A stretch of 13,152 nucleotides of DNA from positions 1 to 13,152 of the forward strand of contig JNEM01011352.1 of NCBI GenBank assembly GCA_000697335.1, in the 5' to 3' direction. Source of the DNA: Conidiobolus incongruus B7586. Its lineage: Eukaryota; Entomophthoromycota; Entomophthoromycetes; Entomophthorales; Conidiobolaceae. A model generated the notes under the pieces. The model was not told the DNA's origin. It ran no database searches and worked only from the letters and a program-made list of their open reading frames with translations. Position 1 is the stretch's first letter, and each line of letters starts with the position of its first letter. Positions 1-9,010 of the stretch are shown in pieces. Position numbers and translations under genes: made by a program.

Positions 1-44
1 TTAATAATGGAAATTTTTTGCAATTCAAAATAAATAAATATTTT

Positions 45-78
45 AATATATAATATATAATATATAATATATAATATA
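45..78. repeat. 7-bp tandem repeat (AATATAT)n
   Basis: The unit AATATAT repeats almost perfectly for just under five copies. In DNA this AT-rich it is a simple-sequence tract with no assigned function. Confidence 0.8.
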
Positions 79-954
79 AATTTAATAGTTTCTTTTATTA
101 TTAATAACTTTTTGCTATATTTTTAGAAAATATCTAACACCTAAAAAATAGTTTTTTTATTAAAGACTGAAATTTAATGATTAATAAATTAATTAAATTT
201 TGTTATAGAAATTTTTTTTCTTGCAAGTTGGTTTTTTAATTGCCTAAAGCAATTATAATCATATAAGTTATAATTTAAAGAGTATATTAGATATAGTAGT
301 TTTTTCCAGTTATTTTCCAATTAGAAAGTTTTTTACTGCTTTAGATTTATGTATTTTATAATTATCATGCAAAATAATAGGTTTTTTTTAAATTATATTA
401 AAAACATTAATTAAAAATACTTTTATTTCAAAAAGCAATATAAAAATTACTATTAATTGATTTTCTTTCAAGAACTAAATAAGAATAACATATATCATTA
501 TAATTTAATATAATAATGAACATTTACTTATTAACAAAATACTTATTTAAAGGGATTTGTAGAAGGGGTTGATTTAGCTTAATTTAGCATCTTGATTTGT
601 GTTTTAATAAATGATTATATATAAAGATCTAAGATTCATTAATTATAACTATTTATTTTAAATGTTTAAGCTTTTAGAAATGTTTTGATAATTTTTACTT
701 TGTAATAACTACTCTAACTTTTTTTTCAGCTTTAGTTGAATTATAAAATACTTACTTTATATTTTTATTTATTAATTTGAGTTTAAACTATAATATATAT
801 ATAAAATACTTATAAAACTAATATTAAAATGCTTAGATAATTCTCTAATTGAAGTAAAAAGATGCTTTTTAAAATATTTTTTTATTTTATTAATAATTAA
901 AAGAGTAATAATTAAAATTGGTTTTCTAGATTTTAACAAGTTTTAGATAGTTTT

Positions 955-1300
955 ATTTTTAGCTTTAAAATAATTTACCAAGCAATAAATTATTGATTTA
1001 GATAATATTTTATTACTAAAAGCTGCTTGTAAATTTTAAATAATTTTAAAAAATTTATGTTTAAGTTTTACATATATTAAAATATAAAACTTTTGATGAT
1101 TATTATTTAGTTTAAGCATGATTGAATTAAACAACCAATTTTAAAAAGTTAATTTTTTAATCAAAAAATTATTTTATATATATATATATATATATTCCTA
1201 TTAACTTTATATATATTTATTTATTTCAAACTAATAATATATTTAAAAAATCAGAAATTAAAAAATTTCCCATTATTTCAAATTTAAGATAATATTTTAG
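955..1300. repeat. Unclassified repeat, copy 1
   Basis: This stretch shares an ordered series of blocks with 7500-7840, in the same orientation and with similar spacing: a TTTTAGCTTTA block, an AAATTTTAAA block, a GATTATTAT block, a TA tract and a CAGAAATTAAA block followed by CCATT. Between the blocks similarity is modest, about 70% by eye in the best part. I cannot assign it to a known family. Shared AT bias could inflate the match, but the block order and spacing argue for homology. Confidence 0.45.
1175..1195. repeat. TA dinucleotide microsatellite
   Basis: An uninterrupted run of about ten TA units. It sits inside the stretch that resembles 7500-7840; the downstream copy has a shorter, interrupted TA tract at the matching place near 7718-7728. 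Confidence 0.85.
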
Positions 1301-1313
1301 TTTTAATTAAATT

Positions 1314-1318
1314 AAATA
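1314..1318. repeat. Target-site duplication AAATA (left)
   Basis: The five bases AAATA directly precede the left LTR and recur at 7035-7039 directly after the right LTR. A 5-bp duplication is typical of Ty3/gypsy integrases. In such AT-rich DNA a chance match is possible, but the ends it implies give LTRs of identical length. Confidence 0.8.
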
Positions 1319-1717
1319 TGTTAAGAGATTAGTTCTCTAAATTCTTATATACACTTTCATATAATCTAATTAACTATAAATTATATGATTAATTTATACT
1401 TATATAGTTAAATTAATTCTATAAATAGTATTGAATTATCTAATAAACTAAATTCCTCTTTTTCCTCTCAATTCTTACTATTTTTTACTTTTACACTATT
1501 TCTAAAATTGAGACTATATTCTGTTAATATTGTAGGATATTAACACTACCTAATATAAATCTTAATATATCAGTGACTCATCCTAGTTTGAAGCTTAATT
1601 AAACTTTGTTTACACTTACACACTACAACCATGTTATATTACTATATTCTACACCACACTACTTTTATATTAAGTTTTCCTCTGTATTATATTAGTTTAA
1701 CTACTACTATACTTATA
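1319..1717 (+). repeat. Left LTR of the chromovirus
   Basis: This 399-bp LTR begins TGTTA and ends TTATA. It aligns without gaps to 6636-7034, with about 28 differences by hand count, 27 of them transitions. The TA end where CA is usual is compatible with a deaminated terminus. The ends are fixed by the flanking AAATA duplication. It should contain the element's promoter and polyadenylation signals, but I cannot place the U3/R/U5 borders. Confidence 0.95.
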
Positions 1718-1726
1718 TAGTAGTAG
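1701..1726 (+). promoter_or_regulatory. Perfect hairpin over the LTR/primer-site junction
   Basis: A perfect 10-bp inverted repeat (CTACTACTAT, six-base loop, ATAGTAGTAG) spans the left LTR end at 1717 and the first bases of the internal region, where the minus-strand primer site must lie. I do not recognise a tRNA 3' end here. Some chromoviruses of the Tf1/sushi group prime from their own RNA instead of a tRNA. Self-complementarity at this point would be compatible with that, though in Tf1 the partner is the transcript 5' end. The structure is seen; the priming role is a guess. Confidence 0.4.
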
Positions 1727-1849
1727 CAATAAAACTACTTAAAACCTACTAGAAATTAATAACTACTTGTATCTAACCTATTTATTACTATTTTAAATTT
1801 TATCTATAATTTATTTCATTCAAATTTAACACTATATACTATAATGCTA

Positions 1850-2780
1850 CTAAAAAAAGAGATACCCTTAAATTATTTTAATGATGATAACAGCTTAATT
1901 ACTGAGTGAATTTAAAACTTTAGTTTTTAAAAGCTTACTACCCTCTAAGAAGCTTATATTAAACAACTTTTGATTGAAAAAAACATGTTTTAAAAAGCTT
2001 AAATCTAACAAACTAGCTACTTTACTATAGTTAATGTATTAAACCACTTCTTTAGTATCTTTAAAAATAAATTAACTACTTATGATAGTTTAAAAAACCT
2101 TCACAAGCTTGAAAACTACCTTAAAAATATAAAGAATTACCTTGATTTAATCCTAGAAGAAGATTTAAAGAATATCTTTAAATTAGCCACTTTTTTTTTG
2201 GAAAAATCTACTTATACTTGGTGGTTAACTCATTACAAGTTTAATCCTAAAAAATTTTCAGGAGGATAACCTACTATAAAAATACAAACTTTTAAACAAT
2301 TGGAAAAAGCTTTTAAAGAAAGGTATTACCTAAAAGATTAAGTTTAATTAACAAGAGAAAAGCTTTCCTAACTTAAATAAAAAACTTCTACAAGATAATT
2401 AATTGAGAAATTTAATGAGATATACTTAAATATACTAAATATCACTGAAGAAAAATAAATCTATAAACTATTACAATAGCTTAACCTTCAAGTAAAGTTT
2501 TAGTTAGTTAGTAGGGAACACTTTGATAATATGTTTTTTTTTGACATTTGTGATACAACAATTATAATTGATAATATTTTTTACTCTATAATTAAATTTT
2601 CCCACCTTAAAAATTAATCTTTTAAATTTTACTTTAACCTACCTAAGTTTTAAATGATAGATGTTTCTGCTTTAAGGCTTTATAAGAAAAACCTTAGTGA
2701 AGAAGCTAAAGCTTACTTGAAAGTAAACAAAGGTTATTATTACTACTAAAAGACTTAAGTTAACTATAGAACTAATAAAT
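1850..2780 (+). mobile_element. gag-like region of the chromovirus
   Basis: Gag encodes the particle-forming protein of the element. In the plus direction the segment around 2200-2420 follows the spacing of the Ty3/gypsy gag core: a Trp-Trp box near 2217, a basic segment with paired aromatics near 2315, then a helix-rich stretch. Around 2735-2775 the residue spacing resembles the CCHC zinc knuckle that usually ends gag. The region is broken many times. Both ends of the gene are uncertain. Confidence 0.65.
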
Positions 2781-2999
2781 ACCCTTTAAAAAAGCAACAT
2801 CTGTTTAATTCTCAACAATCCCAACTTACCAACCATAAATCAAACCTGAATAATATTAATATAACTTTAAAATCACCCCTTTTATAATTAGTTAGCAGAT
2901 TCTAATCTAATCCACAAAAGTTCTAATAGACTATTGATTCCACAAATTAAACTATATATACTAGAGAAATCTAACTGATTAAACCACTAGAAATTAAAA

Positions 3000-4420
3000 A
3001 TATTCTAATAACTAATTTACCTTGTAATTCTTTACTTTTAACTATCACCCTATTGTTTATGTTAATTAGTTTTTTTATAGACATACTTGTTAGTGTTCTA
3101 ATTAACTCTAGTTGTTCTAGTTGTATTATCTCCTCTTTTATTGTTGTAAAGCTATCTTTACCTACCTAAAAAAGTAACTTGATAATTAAATATACTAACA
3201 ACTTAATAGAACAAGCATCTGGTATTATATTTAGATACTTATCATTACCCCTTAACTATTCTTAATATATTAAATTCTTAGTTGGCAACATTAGTTATAA
3301 TTTTATACTAGGTTAAAATTAGTTTAAATATCACAGTTTTATATCCATGAATATTACCCTAAAAGGCTACAAATCTATTTTTTTCACATTCCAAAAAAAA
3401 TTAGTGGAATTAATCTTAAAAAATCTACATTACCCTACTATAAAATTATTAAATGTTTTACCTAACACTAACTCTACAATTGTAGCAAATAATTCTATTA
3501 CTATAAGTAAAAATCAATGTAAAAAGCTAATCAAAAACTTAAATAATTTATAAGGATATATATTTGTTTATTATTTATCTATTAACACTTTATCTGTTGA
3601 TTTTAATAAAGTTATATCTAACAACCACTTCCTATACAATACAGTAAGTTAATTTGCTAATATTTTTGAACTTGTAAATAAATTACCACCTAAACATAAT
3701 ATTAAACACAAAATTAAATTAATCTTTAGTATACAACTATACTTAAAACCTACTTACCATTTATCTCTTGAATAATACTAAACTTTAAAAGAAGAAATCT
3801 AAAAACTACTTGAAAATAGGTATATTAGACCTTCTTCCTCACCATAAAAATTTCTAATCCTCTTTGTAAAAAAAGCTGATGGTGGTTAGAGATTATATAT
3901 TAATAATTATGTTTTAAACTCTAAAACTATTAAGGATAAAACTCTATTACTAAACTTATATAATGTTAAGGATAAACTACTTAGATCAACTATATTTACT
4001 AAACTAGATGTTAAGAATAGGTATTACAATATTAAAATTAAAGAAAATTCTATCCTTTTAATTATTTTCAACACTCTTTTAAGTTACTATAAATTTACTG
4101 TTATAAACTTTAAATTGTGTAATACCTTTGTAACTTTTATTTAATTCATCAATTCCCTTTTCAACCTTATCTTTAATAACTTTATTATCACCTACTTTAA
4201 TAATATCTTGATCTATTCAAAAACTAAAGAAGAATATATTTAACATGTTAATTAAGTTTTATAAATTATTAAAGAATATAAATTACTTTTAAAACTATTA
4301 AAATAAATCTTTAGTGTCTCTTCTATTTTTTTCTATAGTTATATTATTTCCTCTTAAGGAATTAGTATTGATCTAACTAAACTTAATGGTGTTAAAGCCT
4401 TTACTATATTTATAAACAAA
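3000..4420 (+). mobile_element. pol: protease and reverse transcriptase region
   Basis: The C-terminal Ile-Leu-Gly box of a retropepsin is visible near 3300-3315, followed by the linker typical of chromoviruses, where the open stretch 3347-3553 lies. Reverse transcriptase landmarks follow in order: the helix before the Ser-Ser-Pro box (about 3786-3843), the Lys-Lys-x-Asp-Gly box (about 3868-3890) and the position of the YxDD catalytic box (about 4193-4204) with its Leu-Ile-Tyr-Ser continuation. Order and spacing match Ty3/gypsy RT. It is a fossil with many breaks. Confidence 0.85.
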
Positions 4421-4619
4421 GATCAACTTATATTTATACTTAAATTATTAAATTACTTTAAAAATTTCATTGATTCTTTTGTTGAACTTGCTGCTTTTTT
4501 TACTAATCTCTTGAGGAAAAACTCTCTTTTTAAATAAACCCTACTATATAGTTTTTATATAAATACTTTAATTTTCTATATTACCAATGCTTTTGCTTTA
4601 TCTATCTTTAATCTAAAAC

Positions 4620-4990
4620 TACCTACTATTATTTTTACTAACTCTAATTCTTTTATAATTAGTAGATAGTTAACCTAGTTTGAATTTAATTTATATTTTA
4701 CCCTATAACTATAAGATAAAATAATAAATAGGGGAGAATAGGTTGAGTTTAACTTTATAAATGTTACCTTAAAACTAATAATATTCTAGTTAAGAAAAAT
4801 AAAACCAGCTGAATTGAAATACCTAGTCTATAAACAAAAACTCTTTGCTTTAATAGAAATAATCAAAAATCACTTATATTTCTTATCTTACAACTTTTTT
4901 TTAACACTTACAGATTATAAATCACTTATCTACTTAAATACTCAGAAGCATTTATTAAGAAGATAAGTTAGATAGATTAAAACTATCCAA
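4620..4990 (+). mobile_element. pol: RNase H region
   Basis: After RT the sequence follows the Ty3/gypsy RNase H layout: a strand near 4620-4700, the Ala-Glu-x-x-Tyr segment near 4805-4825 that leads into the helix with the catalytic Glu, and the Thr-Asp-x-Lys-Ser-Leu box near 4908-4928. The domain removes the RNA template during cDNA synthesis. It is degraded like the rest of pol. Confidence 0.75.
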
Positions 4991-5279
4991 GCTTATCTTT
5001 TCTTTATTTAATATCTTTTAGGTTAATAAAACTATGTTGTAGATACTTTGTTAAAAAATCTTACATACCTACCCTTTTATTCTAATTGTAAAAATCTAGC
5101 AAATATTAACTTAATGATTATTAATGAAGGAAATAAAGAATTTATTAAACTACTTTAAGAAACACTATTAAATAATGATTTCTTTATTTTAGTTAAAGAA
5201 GAACTCTTTAAACCATTAAAAAACTAACTAAAATATGTTAAAAGATTTAAAATTATCAATAACTTACTATATTATAATA

Positions 5280-6060
5280 ATTGTTTATATATTCCTAACA
5301 TTCCTAAGATCCAACAAATAATATTTGATGAATGCTATAACTTACTTATTAGAGGATATCAAAACTAGTTAAAAACTGTTGAGAGAATTAAAATAAAGTA
5401 TTACTAACCTTCCCTAGTTAAATTAGTTTAGAAATACACTAATACCTGTGATATATGTTAAAGAATTAAATATAATACTCAACTAAAATATGGTAAACTT
5501 ATTCCCCTATAAGTCCTTAATGAAATTTAGTAACAAATCCAGCTTGATTTCATAGAAATCCTTAAATCAACAAATGGTTATAATAACTTACTAATTGCAA
5601 TTGATTTATTTTCCAAATATGTTTATTTTATTCCTTGTTTCAAAACTTCTATAGCTAAAGATGTTACACAATTATTATTCTCTAATATCTTTACCTATTA
5701 TAGAATTCCACAAACTATTGTATCTGATAAAGATATATAATTCAACTCTTAATTTTAAAAGTCACTATCTTTTTCCTTTAAGATTAACCTAGCTATATCT
5801 ACTATTAATCATTACTAAACCAATAAACTTGTTAAAAAAACTATCAAAACCTTGAAACAAATGATTAAAGCTTATATTAACACTAATCAGTTAAATTGGG
5901 ATGTTTATATCTAATAACTTTAATATTTATTCAACACCTTTATTAATAAATTAACAGGTTTTAGCCCTTATTTCATCAATTATAATAAACATCTTAATTT
6001 AATAATTACTCTAAAACTTTAAATCAACTTACCTTTAAACATTGTTGAATTTTAATCTAA
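5280..6060 (+). mobile_element. pol: integrase region
   Basis: The N-terminal zinc-binding segment falls at about 5330-5470. The catalytic core starts near 5538 with the Gln-x-Asp-Phe strand and continues to the box near 5720 that precedes the second acidic residue. The Gly-Phe-Ser-Pro-Tyr box, conserved at the end of Ty3/gypsy integrase cores, is at about 5958-5975. Integrase inserts the cDNA and makes the 5-bp duplication seen at the element's ends. Broken many times. Confidence 0.8.
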
Positions 6061-6239
6061 TATCAAACATATCAATTCCCTTATTAAATTTAACTTAGAA
6101 GAAAATTAAAAGATCATAGAATAATAATACTTAAAGTTATCTAGAAACCCTCTTAAATATAAAACTAGTATGTTTGTATACTTAGAATAATTTACCCTTA
6201 AACCTACCTTATTTAAATCTAGCTTAAATCCTAAATACT

Positions 6240-6590
6240 TACTATTATATTATAGTCCTTATAAAATTTAATCTATTGATTCAAATTTTGAAAATATTAC
6301 CTTGGAATTACTTTTAACTTTAAGGATCAACTTTACCTTTCACATATCTAAAATTAAACCATACTTTGAAAATTTTAATACTTTTTTTAATTAATTAAAA
6401 ACCCTAAAACTAGATCTAATTATTAATTAAGATGGAGAAGAAGAATACTATATTGATTACATAATTAAATCTAAATCTATTAGGAATAAGCTTTATTTTT
6501 ATGTAAAATAGATAGGTTATTTTATTAAAGAAGCTATATAAGAACCTCTAGAAAATATTAAGAATATCTTAGCTTATTATACCTATTTGT
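6240..6590 (+). mobile_element. pol: integrase C-terminus and chromodomain
   Basis: Around 6252-6365 the frame follows the chromovirus integrase tail: the Gly-Pro-Tyr/Phe module, a Leu-Glu-Leu strand, and a His-x-Ser-x-x-Lys-Pro-Tyr ending. From about 6430 to 6590 it follows the chromodomain pattern: an acidic start leading into an Ile-rich strand, a Tyr-x-x-Lys strand, a Gly-Tyr turn and a Glu-Pro-x-Glu-Asn helix start. Chromodomains bind methylated histone tails and can direct integration to heterochromatin. This places the element among chromoviruses. Confidence 0.75.
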
Positions 6591-6628
6591 AAAAAATTAG
6601 GGAGTGTGTCTCTTTTAAGAAACCTACT

Positions 6629-6635
6629 AGGGGAG
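6629..6635 (+). promoter_or_regulatory. Polypurine tract (plus-strand primer)
   Basis: AGGGGAG directly abuts the right LTR start TGTTA. The G run stands out in this AT-rich element and is in the required place for the RNase H-resistant primer of plus-strand cDNA synthesis. A related shorter purine run, AGGGAG, lies some 30 bp upstream. Confidence 0.8.
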
Positions 6636-7034
6636 TGTTAAAAAACTAATTTTTTAAATTCTTATATATACTTTCATATAATCCAATTAACTATAAATTA
6701 TATGATTAATTTATACTTATATAGTTAAATTAATTGTATAAATAATATTAAATTATCTAATAAACTAGGTTTTTCTTTTTCTTCTCAATTCTTACTATTT
6801 TTTACTTTTACACTATTTTTAAGATTGAGACTATATTCTATTAATATTGTAGGATATTAACACTACCTAATATAAATCTTAATATATTAGTGACTCATCC
6901 TAGTTTGAAGCTTAATTAAACTTTGTTTATACTTACACACTACAGCCACATTATATTACCATATTCTACACCACACTACTTTTATATTAAGTCTTCCTCT
7001 GTACTATATTAGTTTAACTACCACTATACTTATA
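6636..7034 (+). repeat. Right LTR of the chromovirus
   Basis: The 399-bp partner of 1319-1717, the same length to the base. It starts TGTTA directly after the purine tract AGGGGAG and ends TTATA just before the AAATA duplication. Confidence 0.95.
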
Positions 7035-7039
7035 AAATA
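7035..7039. repeat. Target-site duplication AAATA (right)
   Basis: Right-hand copy of the 5-bp duplication at 1314-1318, adjoining the last base of the right LTR. Confidence 0.8.
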
Positions 7040-8349
7040 TTTATATATTGAATTAAAAATTAAAATAAGTTTTAAAGATATATTTAAAAAACTTAAAAGA
7101 AAAATAATCTTGCTTAATAAAAATAACAAATTAACTATATATCTTATAAACTTACAATAGTTAGAAAAATAAAAGATAGATTTATTAAGTTTATATTTCC
7201 TTATTATAATTAAACCTTATAAATTAATATTTTATTTTAATTAGACTTAAATTTTAATATATTAATTATTAATTAATTGAATATAACTAAATATATTTTA
7301 ATAAGTAAAAAATTCAAATTAGTTATATAAACTGATATAAGTAAATTTAAATCAAAATTGATCAAGTTATCAATAAAGATATATATAATATTAGTTTTAT
7401 TACTTATCTTTTCAAGCTAGTGTATATTTTCATCTATTAAAAAAATAATGATAATAATATTATTAATTTTGTTTTAAATTTTAAAAGTTTATAATATTTT
7501 TTTAGCTTTATAATGAAAATTTTAATAATAAATAATATTTTAAAAAAATTTCTAAATAGTTTACAAATTTTAAAATATTTTAAAGGGTTTAAAATTAAGC
7601 TTCAGCATTAAAAAAGTAAAAAACTTTAAATGATTATTATATAATATTAACTATACTAATTTCAATTATAGATTTTTAATTAAAAAAACTTTAATAATAA
7701 AATAATAATAGATATAAATATATATATAAAATTTATTAATATTAATTCATTTATATATTTCATATAATAATAATTTTTTAAAACTAAAAATATATTTTAA
7801 ATATCAGAAATTAAATTATTTGCCATTTTTTACTTTCCAAATTAATATTTTTCAATTAACTAATTAATCAATTAAAAAACTATATATGATATAACTTATT
7901 TGAACATTCTATTTGCTTTATTAATTGCTCCTTAATATTAGTGACATATGGTAGTGTACTGAGATTAGCTGCTTTTTTATATGTATAATTGATATTAATT
8001 TTTCTCCATTATTCCTTTGGAATTTTATAAATTTTTTATTTCATATTAATTTAATAAAATGTAATATTTTTTCAAAATATTAATGCTAATTGTATCTAAT
8101 CATTAATAATATCATTAGAAATAATGTATAATAAATTTTATAAAATATATAATTAATATTAAAACTATTTTTTATGATATAATAAATCGAATTACAGTTA
8201 TGTTTACAATTTATAGAACGAAATAATTCTAATCAACGAAATGATTAATCAGTTGAATATACTTATAATTTTTCAAGGTTTTAAATTCAAAAACAATGTA
8301 AAAAATCATTTCCATTTTTTTATGATATATATTCTTTTTAAAATTTTAA
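7040..8349. other. AT-rich gene-free stretch
   Basis: Apart from the repeat copy at 7500-7840 I see no gene, RNA or structured element here. CpG stays absent up to 8187 and then reappears (8188, 8219, 8237), so the border between mutagenised and ordinary DNA probably lies near 8100-8200, not at the LTR end. Confidence 0.6.
7500..7840. repeat. Unclassified repeat, copy 2
   Basis: Second copy of the repeat seen at 955-1300, in direct orientation on the far side of the LTR element. The block CAGAAATTAAATT at about 7805 and the CCATT just after it are the clearest anchors. It shows no coding potential. The LTR element, with its own short target duplication, lies between the two copies and is not bounded by them. 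Confidence 0.45.
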
Positions 8350-8673
8350 CTAAAATATATATTGTGGTTCTACCGATTGGTAGTAGGACTTTGTAAATTG
8401 GGAAGGGAGCGGTTTGCTTGTGGTTTGTTTGATATTTTGGGTTGATACTTTATTAGTGTTTATTAAGGGTTTAATAGACTTGAAAGAAGATTGTAGTTGA
8501 TGAAGAAAATATATTCCAACAATGATTTTTTTATAGACCATTCGTCGACCTTAGGCGGTGTAAAGAATTGTATCGGGTTTCCAGAAGAAAGAGTCCTTGA
8601 TGTGGTGTGTCCGGTATTCCGGGGTTATATCTCCATAAGGTAATAAGCTGTTACTTTCTATGTAACCACAATA
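8350..8673 (-). pseudogene. Unrecognised gene fragment in a GC-richer island
   Basis: I do not recognise the protein. The minus strand is open from 8673 down to the TAG at 8350-8352 except for one TAA at 8551-8553. The upstream ~40 codons have coding character (PYGDITPEYR, SFFWKPDT). The downstream part, which by itself starts at the Met codon 8539-8541 (63 residues), continues the frame with a Ser/Thr/Gln/Lys-rich tail. There is no Met upstream; an AG near 8658 could be a splice acceptor, but no earlier exon is visible. GC and CpG content are much higher than in the flanks, which supports a true coding remnant. It could be the last exon of a dead gene, a truncated duplicate, or a partial exon with an unseen intron. 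No function is proposed. Confidence 0.5.
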
Positions 8674-8676
8674 TTA

Positions 8677-9010
8677 TATAAATCAAGATTTATATATATT
8701 GAATTATATTTGGCTGAATAATATATTAGAGAATTAATTTCATTTATACCTATAAATAATAATATTTTAGCTATTAAAACATTTCAATCTTTATTTAATT
8801 AACCATTTAAGAATGTTAATATGAAATATTGTTCATCATCTATTATCTAATTTAAATAATTATTAATAATTAAAATTGTATCGTTATTATATGAAAAAGT
8901 ATCAAATTATAATAATTAAAGAAATCACAATAATAAAATTTATTTAATGAAAAATAGGTTTATACAGAATAAATAATGTGAAATTTCCAATAATGAATTG
9001 ATTTAATGTT
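8677..9010. other. AT-rich spacer downstream of the regulator gene
   Basis: Between the coding island and the regulator's stop codon I see only AT-rich sequence. On the minus strand it should carry the regulator's 3' untranslated region, including the AATAAA listed separately. Confidence 0.5.
8939..8944 (-). terminator. Candidate poly(A) signal AATAAA
   Basis: On the minus strand AATAAA lies about 65 bases past the regulator's TGA, a usual distance for a eukaryotic polyadenylation signal. AT-rich sequence makes chance matches likely, so position is the main support. Confidence 0.3.

Larger units (their letters stand above)
1..1318. other. AT-rich gene-free stretch
   Basis: No open frame of useful length, no RNA gene and no protein motif is visible on either strand. 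The sequence is extremely AT-rich and I find no CpG in it. It contains a 7-bp tandem repeat near the left edge and a TA run near 1175. From about 955 to 1300 it resembles 7500-7840 downstream of the LTR element. It is most likely decayed repeat DNA into whose right edge the retroelement inserted. Confidence 0.6.
1319..7034 (+). mobile_element. Full-length Ty3/gypsy chromovirus LTR retrotransposon (fossil)
   Basis: A 5.7-kb element with two 399-bp LTRs, a 5-bp target duplication AAATA (1314-1318 and 7035-7039), a purine tract against the right LTR, and gag then pol on the plus strand. The pol order protease, reverse transcriptase, RNase H, integrase, with a chromodomain at the C-terminus, defines the chromovirus branch of Metaviridae; such elements are often steered to silent chromatin by the chromodomain. 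The element is structurally complete but coding-dead, with dozens of breaks spread over its whole length. LTR divergence is about 7% and almost entirely transitions, so it measures mutator exposure and not calendar age. I see no nested insertion in it. Confidence 0.95.

Noticed and set aside
3347-3553. 68-codon open frame on the + strand as a separate small gene
   Set aside because: It lies in the pol region between the protease and reverse transcriptase landmarks and is an open remnant of the dead retroelement, not an independent gene.
4729-4745. AGGGGAGAATAGG as a central polypurine tract of the retroelement
   Set aside because: It falls within the RNase H region where the reading frame explains it, and Ty3/gypsy elements do not generally need a central tract.
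1-8187. Ciliate-like code with TAA/TAG as glutamine
   Set aside because: In the transposon remnants Trp and acidic positions are also altered in G-to-A fashion, and the intact regulator uses CAA/CAG for Gln. Hypermutation explains the stops.
8350-8541. Functional 63-residue protein from the Met at 8541
   Set aside because: The frame continues upstream with coding character across one stop, so this is more likely the tail of a broken gene than a genuine small protein.
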